DNA from: Neolentinus lepideus HHB14362 ss-1
Lineage: Eukaryota > Basidiomycota > Agaricomycetes > Gloeophyllales > Gloeophyllaceae
Length of the DNA: 64,000 nt
NCBI GenBank assembly: GCA_001632425.1
Contig: KV425630.1
Span: forward strand, 35,476-99,475
Direction: 5' to 3'
Shown here: in pieces, positions 26,923-37,034 of the stretch
Layout: each line of letters begins with the position of its first letter
How positions within the stretch are numbered: position 1 is the stretch's first letter
Notes under the pieces: model-generated
Databases searched by the model: none
Told to the model about the DNA's origin: nothing
The model's input: the letters and a program-made list of their open reading frames with translations, nothing else
Program-made: the position numbers and the translations under genes

Positions 26923-29900
26923 TTAATATAAATATGCAGCTGGAACAACACCTTCTTCCCCAGTCCGTGGGTCCCTCGCGAACCACCATCTGTTCGAAAA
27001 GTCGTTAGAACTATACAAGGTGGAGGGCTTGCAACGACATACGACTCATCGCCGTCATCTAACACATGCAGCTCCTGGCCGGCCCTCACAGCCAGCTCTC
27101 CTTCTCCGGTACCATCGAACGAGTACCGTGCATGAGATGGTCGGAACGCCACGTCGCTGGTAGTTCCACCGATCACAGCGTCCGAAGGAGTATCGGCACG
27201 AGCAAAGTTTGGATCTTCTGGAGATATGACTCTGCTCGTTCCACCAGTTTCTTCCTCTTTCTCGGCACTGAATGCACCGAAAGGACTCGTAGAGCCGATA
27301 ATGGTATTCCGGGTAGCTGCGTTGATGTGGGCCAATAATGACGACGGCCGGTGTTGTGCGGAAGACGCATCATCGTCTTCAACAGTGTCATACTTCGCAG
27401 CAAGAGTCTCGTCTCTCCGGGCGAAGAGAGTCCAGAGGATGCCAATGAGAACCAACAAGAAAACGATACCAGCCCCGATAGCAATAGAGATTAAAATGAC
27501 AATGCCAACAGCCAAGAAATCTACAGGGCGATGAATCTTGAGTGAAAATAGAAGTTGTAATATTACTCACGTTTCTGGGTAAAGCTGAACGTCGTCAGCG
27601 AGTAGAAAAGTTGCGAAACGACACCAGGATCTCCGGACGCAGTCGCCGTCATGATATAGGGGATAAAGTTCTGTCCATCAAACAAGGCGGAGGATGCATT
27701 GCCAAATGATGAGTTTGCGAGAAACCCAGACACCAAGAGCATCCGATCTGGTTCTATGATGCCATTTGCCGAGTGAGTGTTTTGGAGTGGTACCATTGTT
27801 AACTGGGAGACATTCGTTGTGGACCCCAGTGTACTCCCTGGTAATAAAAAACTTAGCAACTACACCAACTAAGCAGTCGAGATTCACCAACCGACAGTGG
27901 TCCATTGGGCGCCGTTCCAAAACGACAGGAACGAGGATGATCCATCTGATGATCTGTAGCAGTGTCAGTGGTAAAACTGACAGCAACGCAAATCGGAACT
28001 TACCTGCCTGCGGCGAAGATGCTGCTAGAGTTCCCATTGTCGACTTCCACAGCAGTGACGGGACCAGGGATATCAGCCCCATTTCCAACGGCTGCCCAGC
28101 TCGTGTTCGAGAAGGTGTACTGCGCAACGTTAGCGGAAGTGCTATCGGACAGTGTTATAACACCAGAGGCGACCAACGTCTCTCGGTTGCTCTGGGTGAA
28201 GACGTGGTCAGTCCTTGATGTATTTAGTGGTGGTTTGCACACTCACCCCAGCGTATGCCACAGACGAGACCTCGCCCTGTATACCATTACCGAGAGCAGC
28301 CCAAGAACTCGTCGCCTTGTTCCAAGAACAGATGCCGTTACACGCCAGCGAACCCGCGGTGGAGAACGTGCCGGCAACAATAATTAAGGACGATGACGAA
28401 GCAGATGCACTGATCGAGCGAACAAGAGGGGTACCCGACGACAGTGACAACGACGGAGGTTGAGAGCTCGCCCACTGTTGCTGGACCAAATCGTAGACGG
28501 CGAATCCGCTGACACTCGCACCACTAAGCGTGAACTCGCCACCGACGTATAAGCTATCATCTTGCACAAACAGAGCACGAACAGTTCCGTTCACTTGAGA
28601 GCCTTGCAAAGAAGTGAGCGTGCTCGAGGTAGGATCGTAGATTGCGACACCACGAGACTCGGAGGATCCAGAGGAGGCTGTGTACGAGAAATTCCCACCA
28701 ATGATAACCACTTCGTGGCCTGAGGAGCTATTTGTCCAGAAAGCGCCGGTCAGAACAGCGGGTGCCGTAGTAGGGGGTGTCGTAGGTAGGACAGATGAAC
28801 TAGCAGACTGTCTTGAGAACAACTTGGGGAACCGTACATTTGATATCCAACCAGTCGTGACTGCAGAGATATGGGACCGCCGGCGGATAGTCGTTATACC
28901 GGTAGAACTAGAAACGACATCAGACCCCAACTCGAGACCCAAGGGCGTAACTTCAGGTACACCATCGCTTCCACCGGTCTGTAGCATGACGAAGCCCGGC
29001 GCACCGTACTTCAATGAGGCAGCAACGTTGCCCGCCATAATCTGCGACTGATTCTGCCCCTTCTCCGGTGCAGTGCCGTTGCCCACAAACGTCATCTTGC
29101 CCACAAGGAACCCACCACTGTTGATCCAAGAGTTCTGAGTTGTATCCCATACCGCAATCCCCGCAGCCTCCGAACCCGACGACGATCCAGAGCTCGACAG
29201 CACCTGCGTAAAATTCCCGGCTAGCTGCACCTGTCCATTTGCGTACGAGAGACTCGCAACCGCGCCGTTCACACCGGCCTGCATCGCGCTCCATTGTTTC
29301 GCCTGCACATCATACATTGCGACACCGCGCAGGCCCTGCGTCGAGCCGGAGGACGTGTCGGTGAAGGATCCACCGGCATATAGCGTATCCCCGTCGAGAA
29401 CGAGAGAGGTAACAGGTCCATTCAAGCCGTTGTTTGCGAGCACTGAGAGTGCGCCGTTGCTGTATGCGACAATGTGGGATGCGCCAGACGCTGAGCCGGA
29501 GGTCAGAGTGAAGCTGCCGCCGATGAAGACTGTACCAGACGGGTGTTGGGCTACTGCTGCGACAGCTGACGAGGAGCTCGTCAGACTACTGGTACCACCG
29601 AGGCCATTGAGAAGGTCGATTCCGATCGTATCGAGGGAGGTCTCAGTCGAGTTGGGAAGGATGCTTGTGGCACTAACATTCGACGAGCTCTTGAGCGGCC
29701 ACTCGAAGAATCCGAAACCACTGCTACCGCCACTCGTGCCTGTCGTCCCATTGCCTGACGAGGGTGTTGTGCCAGTGGTGTTGGCAGAATTAAGCACGAG
29801 CTGCACTCGGTCCGCAACAAGCTCATACTGCCCGTTCTGCCCATTTCCCGCCGGGTTACTCGCCAGGGTCATTGTAACAGTCGTGACAAAATCAGGCGAC

Positions 29901-31537
29901 GAAGGGTAAATAGGACCACTGTAGATGAGTGTAGTTGCATCCTCTGTATTCTGTTGGTTCACGGTACTAACCCAGGGTTGCTGACCACCCCCAGGGAACA
30001 CTGTCACCTGCACCGACGTCCGCAGGGGGCAATTCTGGAATGCCGTGCACCCGGGCACTAAGAGGTTGACATCGTACGTGCCCGATGCGCTCACGTATGG
30101 CCTCCAGGTGAAGCTTGGACCCTGAGCGGGAGATGTGCCCACCGCGACGTCTGAGACGAGGACAGCCTCGACAGTCCCAGCGATGTTGGTGTTTGCGTCC
30201 TTCTCCGACCAGTTCCCGGTGAACGAAGTGTTCGATGCGCTTGGCGCAAAGCAGGAGAGGCCGTTCTGGCTGCTGACAGCCGACACGAACGCGCCGGACG
30301 AGAGAAGCTGCATGAGGTGCAATCCGGGCCCTGCGCCTTGCCACTCGGACAGGGTGATTTGCACGCCAGTAATGTTGAGCGGGCCGGAGAAGATGAAGTC
30401 TTGGTAGAGGACGGAGGAGTCGGTGAGCAGCGGGCAAGGGTTGGAGCAGGTCTGATTCTGGCCGGTCTGTGGGTCCAAATAGCGAAGAGTCTGGACAACG
30501 TTGTCGGGGATGGTGGTTACACTAAACAGCCCTTAGTGTCGCATCTTCCCAAATAAGATATTAAAAGTAATTTACCTGAAACCCGTGGTACCGCGACCAT
30601 CCAGGAACGTGTTTCCAAGCCGGACACCGCTCGCACTGAGAGATGTAAACGTTCTTGCGGTGATGACCGCCGAGTTTCCGTCCGCGGCGAACCACGTCTC
30701 ACCAGGTCCATCAGCACCGCTGGGGCACAAAATATTCTGGATATTGCTGAATTGAGAATCCGAAGTCGACGGCGAGCCCTGCACCTGGGCATTCTGCAAC
30801 GGAATCGGTACTAACGAGGACGAATACGGTGTCGCGCCCTGCGAGTACGGAACGTTGGGGTTATTCGTCCCATTCACAACCGTCCCGTTACCGCCAAAGG
30901 AAGTGATGAACGAGCCGGCGAAAAACAGGCTGGAGGCGGAGGAGTTGGTCGTTATGGAATTGATAGTCGACCCGGCCCCAGAAAGGCCGCCAAAGGGCGC
31001 AGCGGACCAGGACTTTGCGCTAGTGTCCCAAACCGCGACGGACGATCCGGGAGAAGTAAAGTGTCCCCCCACCCAGACCTTATTATTCGATTCGTCGCAG
31101 TACATCGCGAGTACTTCTCCGTTGGGTCCACCTGATCCCATCGCAGAGAACGCCTCCTTCGAGGTGTCGTACGCGGCGACGTTCGCGGCTGACACGCCCC
31201 CCACAGACGAGAACGCACCACCGACGTAGAGAATATCACTTATAGCGCATCCAGAGGATATTGAGCCGCCCGAGTTCGTCGAGCCGAGAGAGGAAAGAGA
31301 GCCATTCGATGAACGAGAAAGCACAGTTGATGTGGAGGAGTCGAATGAAACGGTGGAATTGTCGAACAAATCGAGACCCGCGAAGGCACCGCCGAGACCG
31401 ACCTTGCCCATGCGGTCAAAGTCGACCTGCGGAAGTGCTGCTAGAACAGCATGATTGCAGGAGAAGAAAGCAGCGAGAGCGAGAAGGGGTATAATCCGAT
31501 GTGTGCGTATCGAGCTCGAAGACGTGGGGTATGTCAT
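26923..31537 (-). CDS. RAX2: RAX2-like cortical polarity protein with SH3 tail
   Basis: Seven exons (31,537-30,576, 30,521-28,247, 28,191-28,004, 27,953-27,892, 27,837-27,571, 27,520-27,043, 26,989-26,923) give 1,432 aa. A signal peptide (IIPLLALAAFFSCNHAVLA) is followed by a long Ser/Gly-rich ectodomain. It has repeated blades such as ILYVGGAFSSVGGVSAANV, TLYAGGSFTD and SLYVGGEFTLSG, typical of Rax2 and related kelch-like folds, and many NxS/T sites. A membrane helix, VGIVILISIAIGAGIVFLLV, lies near residue 1,255. The cytosolic tail holds YSFDGTGEGELAV, HVLDDGDESWWFARD and GVVPAAYLY, an SH3-like pattern. RAX2 marks cell poles and guides polarised growth. The final short exons were placed by frame and splice signals. 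Confidence 0.88.
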
Positions 31538-32059
31538 GGCCGGATGGGCATACGAGCTTGTACGGGTATAGCGAAGGGACGACGACGACACCTAGCAAAG
31601 GTATAGTACAAGGAGCGGACAGCGGTGGTCGTGGAGGAGAGACGGGATCGTCGTCGTCGGGAAGTGGTTCGCGTATTCTCGCAGGCGTGATCTAGCCGGT
31701 CGTCGGTTGTCGTTGAAAGCTTTTTACGTTCCTCGTTTCAATGTCGTGTCGGTCTCGTTCAACCCACCCGTCGTCGCGTGTTCGAACCGTCTGGCAACGT
31801 TTTGTACCAGAAATTCAACACGCCGTACATACGCATCAACAAATCCTGTTGAATGAACAGTTCCCATGCTTATTATAGGCTCGAGCTATCCTCCTTTGGC
31901 AGAATCCTGTGTTGTGTCACTCGGTGCATCACAAATTCTCAACTAGTAAGCAGTAAAGAGATATACACATGGGGATATATCACGATCATACTTTTCAGAA
32001 CGGTACAGTTCTATGAGTGGCGGAAATCGTGTAGAAGACTCTGTAGATCCAACAACTCC
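31538..32059. other. Intergenic region upstream of RAX2
   Basis: The gap lies between the RAX2 start and the SPE2 stop, both on the minus strand. It should hold the RAX2 promoter and the SPE2 3' untranslated region. The TCGTCGTCG/GACGACGAC microsatellite-like bits near 31,580-31,660 are the only structure seen. Confidence 0.45.
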
Positions 32060-33599
32060 TTACCGCAGCTCAAAACTTGCAAACGCCAGATCATATCCAC
32101 CAAACTCATAGTTGATCTTATCCGTTCTCTTATACACCCCGTGCTCGAGCTTCACCGCTCCCGTGCCGTTCACCTGCCCCTTGCCGCTCACCGTTAGCGC
32201 AGCCTTGAACGCGCGCTGCGCCGCCTCGACCGCGCTCTCCCCGTCCTCCTCCTCCGCGTTGCTGTTATCCTCGCTGCTCACGAAGAGGGTGAGAGTTAAC
32301 CTGCCGGGGCGGAATATATTAACAACGCGCCGAATGAGGGTCTTCAGGTCAGGTATGGAGGAGGATTTGGCGGAAGGGTAGGTGGGGAGGGGGACGTTGC
32401 ACTCGAAAGATGCATAGGACCAGCCTTCTTCGGGGGTAACATGGATTGTGTAGTAGCCTTCTCCCCCCTCATCATCGTTCTCTTCCGTGTCATCGCCCTC
32501 TACGCCCCATTTAATAAGTGCGTTCGAAGAGTACCCGCAGGGCGAGAACGCGTACGCGTCGAGCGTCGTGAGATGCGCGGGGAAAAGGTCGCTGATGCCC
32601 AAGGAGGAAGAGAGCGCGAGTGCCTCTTCAGACGGTGAAGACACGGAGGGCGAGTCTTCTTCGGAAGTAAAGAAGAACGGCGCGCGGGCTTCAGGCGCGA
32701 GGTGCGTCATGAGGATCTCGATGGTATAGTCTGGCACAGTGAACGTCTCCTGCGTATTCTCTGAGGGGCTGATCGGATCCGAGGCTTCCGTTATGGAGTT
32801 GGCGAGAGACACATAAGACGAATCATCACCCGGCGATGTTATGTAGAGGAGCCAGTGGTCGCCATTCACCTTCCCCACCGTGTATCCCGCGCCGTTGTTG
32901 AACAGGTCGTCGAGGAATCGGACCTCGTCGCGCCAGTCGCGGTGCGGGCTGACCTGACGCTCGGGGAACATGAAGGCCTTGCGCGAGTAGAAGAGGCGGT
33001 ACACGCTGGGTAAACCGGCGTGATCCCGGGCGACTTCGAGGATGCGCGGGAGGCCGAGGAGGTTGACCGTGGTCCCGCATGTTTTGAGGATGAGGCGGTG
33101 GGGAGAGACGAAGAGGGAGGATTCGCTGGGAGGAGAGTTGATATGAGTAAGATGGATGGTTGCATAGGATAAGAGATACCAGCGAGCGGGTGGAGAACGA
33201 GCAACGAAAAAGTGCGCTATTAGAGCCAGTCCATCGTACGAACATAAGTACTCATATCAATCAGGCATTTTTGCCATTCGCAGTCATTATGGTAGATCAG
33301 CACGAGAGCAGCAACGTCGGCCGACCTTGTGCACACCCAGCTAGATCGAAAACCCGTGTGAAGACTCACCTTAAGAGATAAGCGTCTATCTCATCTCCAT
33401 AGGTAACACTGAGCACCTGGCACTTTACGATCGCCAGTATCTCGTCCCAGACCTCCCTGGGCACCTTGCGCAGGCCGTGCTTACCGTCCGCTGCGTCCGC
33501 ACCAGATACGTGGGCCGGGGACGGGGCGAACCATATCTCGAGTAGCTTTTCTGGGCCCTCAAAGGGCGCGTTTGTGGTCACTGAAGCAGTATCAGACAT
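32060..33599 (-). CDS. SPE2: S-adenosylmethionine decarboxylase proenzyme
   Basis: Exons 33,599-33,370 and 33,125-32,060 give 431 aa, slightly longer than yeast Spe2. The enzyme makes decarboxylated AdoMet, the aminopropyl donor for spermidine and spermine. FEGPEKLLEIWFAPS near the start carries the conserved Glu pair. The autocleavage site LLSESSLFVSPH (cut between Glu78 and Ser79, leaving a pyruvoyl group) is assembled across the intron. LKTCGTT carries the catalytic Cys. FYSRKAFMFPERQVSPHRDW and GDHWLLYI follow as in the family. The single intron is 244 nt, unusually long for this locus, and splits the Ser77 codon next to the cleavage site. A short upstream ORF precedes the start. Confidence 0.94.
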
Positions 33600-33620
33600 G
33601 AAGACCGATAGTTAGGGACG

Positions 33621-33671
33621 CTAAGGAAAAGGGGAGTTGAGGTTGCCGCAGAGGGCTTTCCTAGGATGCAT
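33621..33671 (-). promoter_or_regulatory. Candidate 16-codon uORF in the SPE2 leader
   Basis: Directly upstream of SPE2 an ATG opens a frame MHPRKALCGNLNSPFP followed by TAG. The stop lies 21 nt before the SPE2 ATG. AdoMet decarboxylase mRNAs in mammals and plants use uORFs for polyamine feedback. The peptide here is not the mammalian hexapeptide. It matters only if transcription starts upstream of 33,671, which the sequence cannot show. Confidence 0.4.
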
Positions 33672-33960
33672 GAAACGGTGCTGTGTAGTGTGGATTGGGG
33701 AAGCGCGACCCCAGCGGATGAAGGGGCGGGAGAGAGGAGTTATGTACTGCATAGTGGCCTCAACTCTAATCTTGAATGCATCGATCGTTGAAAAATTAGA
33801 CGCAGCTAGTCTTCCCGGCTGTTTCCGGCTCACTTCTCTGCCACACTCACTGCCTCCGACTTGCCGACTCTCAACGCAATCCTTCTGCCACATCTTATTT
33901 AATAAAAGCCACACTTTGAAAGCCACACCTAAAAGCCACACCGCACACTCTTCATCCAGC

Positions 33961-34644
33961 ATGCCTCCGCGGCGTATCATTCCACGCCTGCCACTACTCA
34001 GATCCTTCGTCCCGCGCGTCTCGTCCCCTCTCCTGCCTTTAACCTCGCGTCTTCGCACCCAACCATCCATCCCATCCTCGTCACGAATATCCTTCCTGCC
34101 CTCCTCGTCCCGTCTCTTTCACAATACACCCTCCCCACTAAACAATCCCACTCCCGACCCTGCCGCACACGACCCCTCCACCGGCATCCCTCCGAACGCG
34201 AGCCTCTCCCAACGTCTCAAGTATCTCATCAGATACTACGGCTGGTACGCACTGGGCGTGTACTTCATTCTGTCCGCACTCGACTTTGGTGTCGCCTTCG
34301 CTGCGATCAACGTCCTCGGCGCCGAGCATGTCTCAAAGCTCGTTAACGCAGTGAAAGAATATGTCGGCAGTGTGATTCACTCGACCCCGCCCGAACCCGG
34401 GACGGAGGGAATTGAGAGCGCGTCGCAGCATGGGGCGAGTGCGCAGGAGGGTCTGTATGCGATGCTCGTGCTAGCGTACACGATACACAAGACGCTGTTC
34501 ATGCCAGTTAGGGTGGGCTTGACTGCGGCTCTAACGCCCAAGTTGGTAGGGTGGTTGGGGAGAAGGGGGTGGGTTGGGCTTCAGGGGACAAGAAGAGCGG
34601 CACAGCATATGAGGGGTCGGTCAAAGGGCCCTGACAGCCCATGA
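33961..34644 (+). CDS. Mitochondrial FAM210/DUF1279 protein (NAT2-like)
   Basis: A single exon gives 227 aa from MPPRRIIPRLPLLRSFVPRV, an Arg/Ser/Leu-rich mitochondrial presequence of about 70 residues. The DUF1279 core follows: SLSQRLKYLIRYYGWYALGV and YFILSALDFGVAFAAINVLG, one hydrophobic helix, then HKTLFMPVRVGLTAALTPKL. Family members are inner-membrane mitochondrial proteins such as FAM210A/B and the yeast YGR147C product. Their biochemical role is not settled. An ATG-less upstream extension of the frame was rejected because it lies in the divergent promoter shared with SPE2 (361 bp between starts). Confidence 0.8.
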   Translation: MPPRRIIPRLPLLRSFVPRVSSPLLPLTSRLRTQPSIPSSSRISFLPSSSRLFHNTPSPLNNPTPDPAAHDPSTGIPPNASLSQRLKYLIRYYGWYALGVYFILSALDFGVAFAAINVLGAEHVSKLVNAVKEYVGSVIHSTPPEPGTEGIESASQHGASAQEGLYAMLVLAYTIHKTLFMPVRVGLTAALTPKLVGWLGRRGWVGLQGTRRAAQHMRGRSKGPDSP

Positions 34645-34940
34645 TGTGTGGAGCTTTGCTGAACGTTGGTTTTCACTCCACTATCCCCAGGTCAGCTTCT
34701 AGGCATCATCACTGCACCGCTGGTGTATCTGACGTTGTACTTTAAGTTGGCCTGTGTTCCGTTACCACCCACATCCGCATCTATAATGTACCCTACATCC
34801 CCACTTAAACTGGCCGTGTCCTCATCGCAGCGCCCATATTGCCAACCATCTATCCTTATGTGGTACCAATGAAACAGTACATTATATCTCCAGACTCAAC
34901 AGATACCACACTGTCAGGTACACATGCAAGTCTACGAGAC

Positions 34941-35474
34941 TCACACTCCCGCCCAAAAATCACTGTCCGCCTCAACCGTCATCCTCCTCTGCACAGCCAA
35001 TCTCTCCTCCTCACTCTTCCTCCTCTCCCTCCGCTCCTTCTTATACTCACGTATTTCCGCGCGAGCTTCCCTGATATTCTCCTTAACGCGCTGCACTTCA
35101 GCCACCATGTCTGCATCGATCTTATCAAGGAGCGTGAGGAGTGCGATGATATGTTTAGAGGTGGACCGTGGATATTCGGATACGGAAGAGCAGCCAGCAG
35201 ACGAGGAGTCGTCTAGAGATGTTCGCGAGTTGGAGTGAGATGGGGCTGAAACTTGAGGAGTCCGAGGTAAAGACTTGTTCGTACTAACGTTGGCGATGAG
35301 AGGCCGGGTCTTGGAGGACGCGAAAGAGAGGTTGGGCAGCGGCGCCGAGAAAGTCTTGAGGAGTGCGGTGAGTGCCTCTGGGTCACATTCTTTCGCAAGT
35401 TCTTGGGTAAGCACAGGCGACGTTGACAAAGACAAGCTCAGTGCGATCTGGGACGCCCGAGGGGTAGTGGCCAT
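34941..35474 (-). CDS. Hypothetical small coiled-coil protein
   Basis: One open frame gives 177 aa. The first half is Ser/Thr-rich and low in structure. The second half, ALLTLLDKIDADMVAEVQRV and IREARAEIREYKKERRERRK, is a highly charged coiled coil that ends shortly before TVEADSDFWAGV. I do not recognise a family. The ATG at 35,474 is the first in frame. It sits about 180 bp from the divergent complex I subunit gene. Confidence 0.6.
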   Translation of the reverse strand: MATTPRASQIALSLSLSTSPVLTQELAKECDPEALTALLKTFSAPLPNLSFASSKTRPLIANVSTNKSLPRTPQVSAPSHSNSRTSLDDSSSAGCSSVSEYPRSTSKHIIALLTLLDKIDADMVAEVQRVKENIREARAEIREYKKERRERRKSEEERLAVQRRMTVEADSDFWAGV

Positions 35475-35656
35475 TTTGAATCACGGACAGTAGAATGAGA
35501 CACAGATAGTAATGGAGTATAGCGAGAATAATATTATAAAGTAGACCGAGATTATAGAGCTCTAAGGTATTTGATTACGTTGGGCTATAGTGTTCTGTAG
35601 GTGGTAGTTGCAGCCCAAGCCTCGCCGGCGTTTCCCGAACGCACTCAACCACGACC

Positions 35657-36311
35657 ATGCAATCGCTTGCCCGGACGAGGGTAGCTACTCTCGCCCGCCC
35701 CTCCTCTCGATCTGCCATCTTAGCAGGGCGCAGATTCCTTGCCTCGGATGCCCACGATGAGCACCACGATGAGCACCACGACATTGCTCCGGCGCGCCCC
35801 GAAGGTACGTCTCCCTCCGAAAACCACCAACACATACCCTCATCCTTTTCCTTCTACAGGATTCACCTCTCCCGGGTGGGGCTACCTCATAGCGCTCTCC
35901 GCGGCCGTCGTAGCTTTTTACAAGTACGCCCCCGCGCCAGGCGACGAGGCGTACATTACGCGGTACATCAAGCATTACACGCACAACGCGGAAGAGTGGG
36001 AGCGCATAAACATAAAGCACCTGTTCTTGTCCAAGGAGTCGCAGGAGAGTGCGCTGCTCGTCGCGGACGCGCGGCCGCCGGTGGTGCACCGGTATAGGTA
36101 CCCTCAGTGAGTTCTTGAATTCTAGTTTTTGGGGGGGAGGGAGGGAGATGGGAGTTTCAAGTGTGCTATCGAGGAGGGGATTTTATTACTTTATCGCTGA
36201 CTTTGGTGAATTAATTATAGGATGCTGGAGCGTGCGAGTCCGCATTTGCAGCGCGTGGGCCCCCAGGTGGACTTGAGCGGCGTGGTCGCGAAGACGGACA
36301 AGGATTACTAG
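35657..36311 (+). CDS. Probable complex I accessory subunit (17.8-kDa type)
   Basis: Exons 35,657-35,804, 35,860-36,106 and 36,221-36,311 give 161 aa. The N-terminus SLARTRVATLARPSSRSAIL fits a mitochondrial presequence. A His-rich stretch DEHHDEHHD precedes one membrane helix (WGYLIALSAAVVAFYKY). The tail contains NAEEWERINIKHLFL, then RYPQMLERASPHLQRVG. This layout resembles fungal NADH:ubiquinone oxidoreductase subunits of the 17.8-kDa (nuo17.8) type from memory of the family. Sequence signatures are weak, so the exact subunit is uncertain. Mitochondrial inner-membrane location is fairly safe. Confidence 0.6.
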
Positions 36312-37034
36312 CGGCTAGACCGTTGCTGGAATGTATCCAGGAGGTTTCTCTTCTACAAAGGATACCAACACCTTCCACTCTGATTTGCCTGATGCCAGAT
36401 GTGTGATTATGATTACGTCTAGTGTTGCTCGTGGATCCGTGCGCTCGATGTTCCTTGCATATTTTTTCTTCTCTGAAACTTATTTCATGGCGCTCTTAGA
36501 ATATGCAGACGTCATAACGTCGACGACTTCCTCAAAGAGGTTCTTCGCTGTGTTTTCATTGGTCACATCCGCGCCCCTCAGAGTACGGTGCTCACTAGAC
36601 AGCACGAGTTGCGAATATGGGGCGCTGTCTCCTGCAATAAATTAATGAAGTAGATGCAGAACAGTCTCTTGCCTCAATCTAGAGGAAACGAGGAAACGTT
36701 CTCGGACCTAGGCCAGCTGATACCGCCCCTTTCGATATTAATGATCTCCAAGTGCTGCGCACTTCGTCCCCGCTGCATTCGTGCGAAACCACACATAATT
36801 AATGAAGGGTCCACGGGCGTATTAATTCATGATATAAGCATAGACATAACATACAATTCCCTGCCCTGCCACTCGCGATGCATAAGCCCGGAGAAAACGT
36901 TTTACAGTTGGGAACATGCAAGTAACAATCACACCCTTGCCAATACCCTTCTGTAAGAATAAATAGAGATCAACTTCTTCATTAGTGAAAGACTCCACTC
37001 CTGCTCGGGGTTGAGATACAGCCGCCATTACCGG
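36312..37034. other. Intergenic region, no gene recognised
   Basis: This 720-bp stretch lies between two genes that end toward each other. It has short frames without domain signatures and a few ATTAATGAAG/ATTAATTCATG words at 36,640-36,830. Nothing supports a gene or RNA. Confidence 0.45.

Noticed and set aside
29355..29909. 184-codon frame antisense to RAX2
   Set aside because: Antisense to a Ser/Gly-rich ectodomain. No initiation context or motif supports it.
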